The position numbers and the translations under genes were made by a program. This document shows positions 6,109 to 9,810 of a DNA stretch of 9,810 nucleotides, in pieces (the first letter of the stretch is position 1; each line of letters starts with the position of its first letter). The stretch is from JBQCHF01 sp051953655 (GTDB taxonomy: Bacteria; Actinomycetota; Actinomycetes; Motilibacterales; Motilibacteraceae): NCBI GenBank assembly GCA_051953655.1, contig JBQCIO010000060.1, forward strand, positions 1 through 9,810, read 5' to 3'. The notes beneath the pieces were generated by a model, which did no database searches, had not been told where the DNA came from, and was given only the letters and a program-made list of their open reading frames with translations.

Positions 6109-6890
6109 CACCCGCCCTGGCGGCCGGCCCGCCGGCGGGACAGGACCGCGACGGCTGCGCCGACGAGGACCACGGCGAGCGCGCCGAGGATCCACGGCAG
6201 GAGCCCCGGTCCGTCGGACGTCCCGGTGCTGTCCCGGGGGGCGGCGACGGGGGACGGGGCACCTGCCGCGGCGGGCGTGCTGGCGGTCGGGCTCGGTGAG
6301 GGGGTCGAGACCTGGGCCAGGAGCGCGAGCCGCGGGCCCTCGACCTGCTGACCGACGACCTGGACGTCCAGGCGCACCCGCGAGGAGGCGACCTTCGTCT
6401 CCCCCAGGCCGGGGGAGGCGTTGAGCACGATGTACTCCCCGCCGGCGATCTTGAAGGGTGCGACCGCGTCCTCGGGCGACACCGGCGCGGTGACGGCCGG
6501 GGTCGTGATGGAGATCGTCCGCGTGTCCGCGCCGGGCTGGACGAGCTTGCGGTTGAGCGGATCGGCCCGCAGCGCGTCGTGGATCTCCATGACCGCGAGC
6601 TGGGTGCCGGCGATGCCCTGGTCCGCCGTCTGGGAGGTGAAGGCCGCGGTCACCCGCAGGGCTTGCCCCCACCCCACCGGCACCTTGTAGTACAGCGTCT
6701 CGCTGGTACGGAGGGTGTCGGTCCAGGAGCCGGCGCCGACCGTGGGAGCGTCGTTGTAGGAGGTGCCGCCCTGCACTGCGGTGGGCTTCGCGGCGGTGCC
6801 CCCGGCCGGCCCCGGCTCGACCGGCGCCGCGGGCGCGGCCGCCGGATCGGGCCGGCCGACGAGGCTGACGAGCAGCTCGACGGAGTTCAC
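6108..6890 (-). CDS. C-terminal half of a VWA membrane protein (probable frameshifted continuation)
   Basis: A 260-codon frame starting, if independent, at a GTG that overlaps the stop of the VWA frame (GTGA). It begins VNSVELLVSLVGRPD, a strand-like segment that continues naturally from the end of the upstream frame. It then has an Ala/Pro linker, a beta-sandwich domain at about 41-195 with GGTSYNDAPTV, WTDTLRTSETLYYKVPVGWG and AGGEYIVLN, a Ser/Thr/Pro-rich stalk, one transmembrane helix at about 230-250 (LLPWILGALAVVLVGAAVAV) and a basic tail RRRAGRQGG. That is the membrane-anchored end of an exported protein, yet this frame has no signal peptide. Actinobacterial VWA proteins of this type, as I recall them, carry both halves in one polypeptide. 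One extra G near 6892 would fuse the frames. It should therefore be read as the second half of a split gene, or less likely as a separate coupled subunit. Confidence 0.7.
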   Translation of the reverse strand: MNSVELLVSLVGRPDPAAAPAAPVEPGPAGGTAAKPTAVQGGTSYNDAPTVGAGSWTDTLRTSETLYYKVPVGWGQALRVTAAFTSQTADQGIAGTQLAVMEIHDALRADPLNRKLVQPGADTRTISITTPAVTAPVSPEDAVAPFKIAGGEYIVLNASPGLGETKVASSRVRLDVQVVGQQVEGPRLALLAQVSTPSPSPTASTPAAAGAPSPVAAPRDSTGTSDGPGLLPWILGALAVVLVGAAVAVLSRRRAGRQGG

Positions 6891-7987
6891 GCCCTGGCGT
6901 CCTCGTCCAGCCGCGCGACCTCGACCAGGCGCTCGGTTCCGGCGCACCGGTCGCCACCGGCCTGTGCGCGCCGGCCGGTGGCCGTGGCGGACGCGGTGAA
7001 GGAGGCGACCGTCTGGCTGGCCGCGCCGCGCGTGCACCCGTTCCCCTGGTCGTCGAGGAGCGCGACGATGAAGTTCTCGGGAGATCCCAGCCGCGGCTGC
7101 GTCGCCCCGGCGATGAGGGCGCCGTCGACGACCGGCAGGGCTCCCTCGGGCACGCTCAGGGAGTAGTACTTCGACTCGCCGGGGGCGAGCTGGTCGATCC
7201 AGGCACCGGGAGCGAGGGCGGCCGCGGCGGTGCTGCCGGTGATGGGCGTGCCCTGCGGCACGTAGCTGCGGAAGGCGCGCAGGGACAGCGCGTTGAGCTG
7301 CGCGCCGAGGGCGCGGGCGTCCGGGGCGTCGTGGTACGCGCCGCCGGTGGCCTTCGCGATGCAGGCGAGCTGCCTGCGGGCGGCCTCGTCGACGCGGAAC
7401 CCGATCGACTCGACGCGCAGGTCCAGCCCCTGCTGGGACAGCTGCCGGGCGACCTCGCACGGATCCGGCGGGGCGCAGGTGTCCTCGCCGTCGGACACCA
7501 GGACGATGGTCTTGCGGCCCGGCACCCCCTGGAGGTCCTTCGCCGCGGCCTGGAGGGAGGCGCCGATCGGGGTGTCGCCGCGCGGCTGGAACGAGGAAAT
7601 GGCGGCGTCGAGCCTGCCCTTGTCCAGCGCCCCCACCGGCGCGACCAGCGTGGTGTCGTCGCACCCGTGGTCCTTCGTGGCGCCGTAGACGCGCAGCCCC
7701 ACCCGGCTGGTCGCCGGGAGGCCGGCGACCACGTCCTTCAGCGCCGCCTCGGCTGCCGCGATCTTGGTGGTGCTGCCCCCGGCGGGCTCCGTCATCGACC
7801 CCGAGGCGTCCATCAGCAGCAGCAGCCCGTTGCCCGTGCTGGGGGTGGCGGTCTGCGCGAGCGCCGGGCCGCCGGACAGAGGCAGCAGCGGCAGGACCAG
7901 TGCGCAGGCGAGCACGCCGAGCGCCCGGGCACGCAGCCGGGCGGCGCTTCCGGGCACGCTGACGATGAGGCGGTTCGGCGAGCGCAC
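6887..7987 (-). CDS. Secreted von Willebrand A domain protein, N-terminal part with intact MIDAS
   Basis: A 366-residue protein with a Sec signal peptide: basic N-region (RLRARALG), hydrophobic core (VLACALVLPLLPL) and a likely cleavage site ALA before QTATPS, near residue 44. A VWA domain follows at about 54-250. The metal-ion-dependent adhesion site is complete: DASGS (60-64), the Thr of GDTPIGAS (139) and the Asp of SDGEDTC (166). Cysteine pairs such as SDGEDTCAPPDPCEVA fit an extracytoplasmic protein. After the VWA domain comes a beta domain with LAPGAWIDQLAPGESKYYSL, similar to one in the following frame. I chose the GTG at 7987 because GGGGGA lies seven bases upstream and the signal peptide follows directly; an in-frame GTG at 8080 would add an uncharacteristic 31-residue extension. 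The frame ends ARLDEDARA and stop, without an anchor, and the missing C-terminal part lies in the overlapping -1 frame. Confidence 0.85.
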   Translation of the reverse strand: MRSPNRLIVSVPGSAARLRARALGVLACALVLPLLPLSGGPALAQTATPSTGNGLLLLMDASGSMTEPAGGSTTKIAAAEAALKDVVAGLPATSRVGLRVYGATKDHGCDDTTLVAPVGALDKGRLDAAISSFQPRGDTPIGASLQAAAKDLQGVPGRKTIVLVSDGEDTCAPPDPCEVARQLSQQGLDLRVESIGFRVDEAARRQLACIAKATGGAYHDAPDARALGAQLNALSLRAFRSYVPQGTPITGSTAAAALAPGAWIDQLAPGESKYYSLSVPEGALPVVDGALIAGATQPRLGSPENFIVALLDDQGNGCTRGAASQTVASFTASATATGRRAQAGGDRCAGTERLVEVARLDEDARA

Positions 7988-8102
7988 CGGCGTTTCCCCC
8001 GTGGTGGATCGAATCGGCGACGGTCGGGCGAAACCTACCGGAACGCTCTCAGAGGACTCCCTTCCGTCCCCACCGGCCACCCTCGGAGGACGGCCGAGCT
8101 GC

Positions 8103-8258
8103 TCAGTCCTTCTCGAGGAAGACGGTGACGGGCAGGCCGTCCGGGTCGTACCCCACCGACACCAGCCGGTAGCCCTGCTCGCTGTAGGTGCGCAGGTGGT
8201 TCTGCAGGCCCTCGCCGGTGCCGAACTCGTCCTGGGTCAGGACCACGATGTGGCTCAT
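8103..8258 (-). CDS. Small DUF4177-like protein (51 aa)
   Basis: A short gene starting at ATG (8258), with a strong purine-rich Shine-Dalgarno, GGAGGGGGA, about six bases upstream, and ending in TGA at 8103. The product has a beta-alpha-beta-beta look: a strand (HIVVLTQDEF), a helix (GEGLQNHLRTYSEQGY), then RLVSVGYDPDGLPVTVFLEK. The order of a helix with Asn/Leu, a Gly-(Tyr/Trp)-Arg-Leu-Val-Ser-Val motif, and a closing VTVFLEK strand resembles the small DUF4177 family of unknown function. Codon third positions are almost all G or C, which supports a real gene. It is cytosolic by appearance. It lies 115 bases upstream of the VWA gene on the same strand, so it may be a separate unit or the first gene of that transcript. 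The family match is a recall-based suggestion. Confidence 0.75.
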   Translation of the reverse strand: MSHIVVLTQDEFGTGEGLQNHLRTYSEQGYRLVSVGYDPDGLPVTVFLEKD

Positions 8259-8318
8259 GCTCGTCCCCCTCCGTCGGCGCCCCGCGAGCCGCTCCGCCTG
8301 CCTCCATGCTGCGCCGGA

Positions 8319-8369
8319 TCTCGCGGCGACGCGCCGGGTTCCGCGGCGACCCGCCGGGGTTCCGCGGCG
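8319..8369. repeat. Imperfect 20-21 bp tandem direct repeat, about 2.5 copies
   Basis: The core CGCGGCG recurs at 8322-8328, 8342-8348 and 8363-8369. The second and third copies share TTCCGCGGCG, and the first two share CGCGGCGAC followed by a (C/G)CGCCGGG block. The unit is 20-21 bases and imperfect, as expected for an ageing minisatellite. Confidence 0.7.
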
Positions 8370-8520
8370 CGGGGTGCCCTGCCGTGCGGGAGAGGGAGGA
8401 GAGGGAACGTCGCCCGCTCGGCGCCCAGGGGGGAGTGGGTCGAGCGGGCGGCGTCCGGCGGTAGAGCCATGGAGGAGAACACCGCCGTCTCCGACGCTAG
8501 GTCGGTCTCCCAGCTCCGTG

Positions 8521-8532
8521 CTCTCGCGAGAG
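8521..8532. repeat. 12-bp perfect palindrome CTCTCGCGAGAG
   Basis: CTCTCGCGAGAG is its own reverse complement with no spacer. It lies about 40 bases downstream of the kinase stop. The lack of a loop makes a dimeric regulator site more plausible than a terminator, but chance is possible in this composition. Confidence 0.4.
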
Positions 8533-8573
8533 GAACCGGCTGTCGGTGGCCGCTCGCGACGGTCGCGCCCGGG

Positions 8574-9173
8574 TCAGGCGGTGATCGGGGGCGTCGCTCG
8601 AACGGCGTCGGCGGCCAGCAGGCGCAGCACCGCCTCGACCACCCGCTCGGCCGGACCGCGTGCGTCGACGACGTGGGTGCAGCACTCCCGCAGCACTGGG
8701 TCTCGGCGTTCCCAGGTCTGTTCGACGAAGGGGCGCGGGTCCGAGCCCAGCCACGGGCGCGGTGCGTCGGCGCCGACCCGGGTCAGCAGGGTGTCGACGT
8801 CGCAGCGCAGGTAGACCAGCACGGCGTAGCCGCGCAGGGCCGACAGCAGCTCGGGCCGGTCGGCCACGCTGCCGGGGAGCCCGGCGACGAGCGGCGGGGG
8901 CATCTCACCCACCCGCCGGGCGTAGGTGGCCTCCCAGGCGTGCAGCTCGTCGCCGCCGCGAGCGGCCAGCTCCACCGTGGTGGCGCCGGCCATCGCTGCG
9001 ATCTCCCGGTCGTTGTCGACGTAGGTCCAGCCGCACCGCTCGGCCACCGCGCGGCCGATGGTCGTCTTGCCGCTGCCCATGAGACCGAGCAGCAGCAGCC
9101 GGCAGGGCTCGAGGTCCTCGCCCACGACGGGCCGTAGGAGGTCGCGCGAGCCGGATGACAGCGGGTCAGGCAT
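8574..9173 (-). CDS. Shikimate kinase-fold P-loop kinase of unknown substrate
   Basis: A 199-residue cytosolic P-loop kinase. Walker A is GLMGSGKT (30-37), followed by a shikimate-kinase-like YVDNDREIA (Asp 53, Asp 55), a helix ending HAWEATY, a central strand YAVLVYLRCDVDTLLTRV, the lid/substrate segment RPWLGSDPRPF (Arg 139) and a closing THVVDA strand. These match the AroK fold in order and spacing. Two landmarks of true shikimate kinase are altered: the substrate-binding Arg of the FRxxE motif aligns with His 78, and the Gly-Gly-Gly loop is absent, the region reading PPPLVAGLPG. A different acceptor is therefore likely. The ATG at 9173 overlaps the upstream dehydrogenase stop by eight bases (ATGCCTGA), so the two are co-translated and may act on related hydroxyacids or sugar acids (inference). 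Alternatives are a divergent AroK paralogue or a gluconokinase-like enzyme, although the gluconokinase motif is not seen. Confidence 0.8.
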   Translation of the reverse strand: MPDPLSSGSRDLLRPVVGEDLEPCRLLLLGLMGSGKTTIGRAVAERCGWTYVDNDREIAAMAGATTVELAARGGDELHAWEATYARRVGEMPPPLVAGLPGSVADRPELLSALRGYAVLVYLRCDVDTLLTRVGADAPRPWLGSDPRPFVEQTWERRDPVLRECCTHVVDARGPAERVVEAVLRLLAADAVRATPPITA

Positions 9174-9810
9174 GGCCGTCGCCGCCCGAGAGCGTCTCGA
9201 TCACCTGCACCACCCCGCTGTGGTCGTCCTCGCCGTGACCGGTCCACCGCAGCGCGCCGAACAGCTGGTCGACGACGGCGGTGACCGGCAGTGCGACGCC
9301 TTCGCTGCGGGCCGCCTCGAGGGCGAAGCCGAGATCCTTGTGCTGGAACGCGGCCGACCCACCCGGCACGTAGCGCCGAGCCGAGAGCAGCTCGCGCTTC
9401 ACCTCCAGCGCGCGGCTGCCGGCCAGCCCACCGGCGAGCACGTCGAGCAGCTCGTCGACGTCGAGGCCGCCGCGGCGGCCGAGCACCACGGCCTCGCCGA
9501 GCGCGGCGAGGGTGGTGGCCACGACGACCTGGTTGCAGGCCTTGGCCAGCTGCCCGGCGCCCAGCGGACCGAGGTGCCGGATCCGCCCGGCCATCGGCTC
9601 CAGCACCGGGCGCACGCGCTCGACGTCGGCGGCATCGCCGCCGACCATGACGGACAGCGTCCCGTCCACCGCGCCCACGTCGCCGCCGCTCACCGGGGCG
9701 TCCACCACCCGCAGCCCCTGCGCAGCCACCGTCGCGGCCCAGGAGCGCACGGCCACCGGCGACACCGTGCCCATGACGACCAGCACCGTGCCCGGCGCCG
9801 CGCCGGCGAG
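9166..9810 (-). CDS. NAD(P)-dependent beta-hydroxyacid dehydrogenase (3-hydroxyisobutyrate/tartronate semialdehyde group), 5' partial
   Basis: The C-terminal 214 residues of a beta-hydroxyacid dehydrogenase; the N-terminus with the GxGxxG nucleotide fold (roughly 80 residues) lies beyond the right edge, and the frame is open to base 9810. Visible features in order are the end of the Rossmann domain (TVLVVMGTVSP), the substrate-binding DAPVSGGDVGAVDGTLSVMV, GPLGAGQLAKACNQ with catalytic Lys (visible residue 90) and Asn (93), the long helical dimerisation domain, and FQHKDLGFALEAA with a conserved Lys-Asp pair. Family members oxidise 3-hydroxyisobutyrate, glycerate/tartronate semialdehyde, L-threonate or similar using NAD(P). 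The exact substrate cannot be told from this part. The stop overlaps the start of the kinase gene by eight bases, indicating an operon that begins outside the window. Confidence 0.9.
   Translation of the reverse strand, partial: LAGAAPGTVLVVMGTVSPVAVRSWAATVAAQGLRVVDAPVSGGDVGAVDGTLSVMVGGDAADVERVRPVLEPMAGRIRHLGPLGAGQLAKACNQVVVATTLAALGEAVVLGRRGGLDVDELLDVLAGGLAGSRALEVKRELLSARRYVPGGSAAFQHKDLGFALEAARSEGVALPVTAVVDQLFGALRWTGHGEDDHSGVVQVIETLSGGDGHA

Larger units (their letters stand above)
8259..8573. other. Intergenic region between the kinase gene and the DUF4177-like gene
   Basis: No frame here has recognisable protein content; short open frames on both strands are low-complexity Arg/Ala/Pro/Gly. 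The stretch contains the Shine-Dalgarno of the downstream small gene, about 2.5 copies of a roughly 20-bp GC-rich direct repeat, an inverted repeat CCGAC/GTCGG (8491-8495, 8501-8505), a 12-bp perfect palindrome and GCGAC-G-GTCGC around 8556-8566. It probably holds the kinase-operon terminator and the promoter of the next gene, but I cannot place a -10/-35 pair. Confidence 0.5.

Noticed and set aside
7988..8080. Upstream GTG start for the VWA gene at 8080
   Set aside because: It would put 31 non-signal residues ahead of a good Sec signal peptide; the GTG at 7987 has GGGGGA seven bases upstream.
8319..8369. CRISPR array
   Set aside because: Repeats are contiguous with no unique spacers, only about 20 bases and imperfect, and no cas gene is present.
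8255..8482. 75-codon minus-strand frame in the intergenic region
   Set aside because: Low-complexity Ala/Arg/Pro/Gly content, no clear ribosome binding site, and it runs through the tandem repeats into the start of the better-supported small gene.
7764..9137. Plus-strand open frame of about 450 codons crossing the VWA, DUF4177-like and kinase genes
   Set aside because: It runs antisense to three recognisable genes and has no domain signature of its own.

Overview
The window is about three-quarters G+C, with strongly G/C-biased third codon positions and many GTG starts and NTGA stop/start overlaps. This points to a high-GC actinobacterium. A Geodermatophilaceae- or Pseudonocardiales-like host is my guess from gene flavour only. 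Both window edges cut a gene.

Left region (2-4664, plus strand). This is the 3' part of a type VII secretion (T7SS/ESX-like) operon. It begins inside a large three-ATPase-domain EccC protein (2-3511). An ATGA overlap leads to a small stand-alone YukD/ubiquitin-like protein (3508-3879), and a GTGA overlap then leads to a single-pass membrane protein with a CpaB-type SAF domain (3876-4664). A possible fourth reading frame starts at a CTGA junction at 4661 and loses coding character after about 30 codons, so the operon may be truncated here. Residues 4665-5006 hold no convincing intact gene, only hairpins. A tRNA with a CAT anticodon and encoded CCA follows (5007-5083).

Middle region (5099-8258, minus strand). 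A DUF1810 gene (5099-5524) lies tail-to-tail with the tRNA. Next is a tightly overlapping cluster, read right to left. It holds a secreted von Willebrand A (VWA) protein with an intact MIDAS (6887-7987), a second reading frame that looks like its C-terminal half with the membrane anchor (6108-6890), and a DUF3592-like two-helix membrane protein (5692-6108). The two VWA frames probably represent one ancestral polypeptide split by a one-base frameshift, real or a sequencing error. Upstream is a 51-residue DUF4177-like gene (8103-8258).

Right region (8259-9810, minus strand). An intergenic stretch of about 315 bases contains short tandem repeats and a 12-bp palindrome. Beyond it lies a translationally coupled pair. 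One is a shikimate-kinase-fold P-loop kinase that lacks the usual shikimate-binding landmarks (8574-9173). The other is the C-terminal part of a beta-hydroxyacid dehydrogenase of the 3-hydroxyisobutyrate/tartronate-semialdehyde group (9166-9810, cut by the window edge). Their pairing suggests a small hydroxyacid or sugar-acid metabolic operon, but the substrate cannot be read from the sequence.

No CRISPR array, insertion sequence, rRNA or phage gene was seen. The points most worth follow-up are the EccC/Ubl/SAF gene set, the split VWA gene, the C11 tract in the SAF gene, and the possible operon remnant between that gene and the tRNA.
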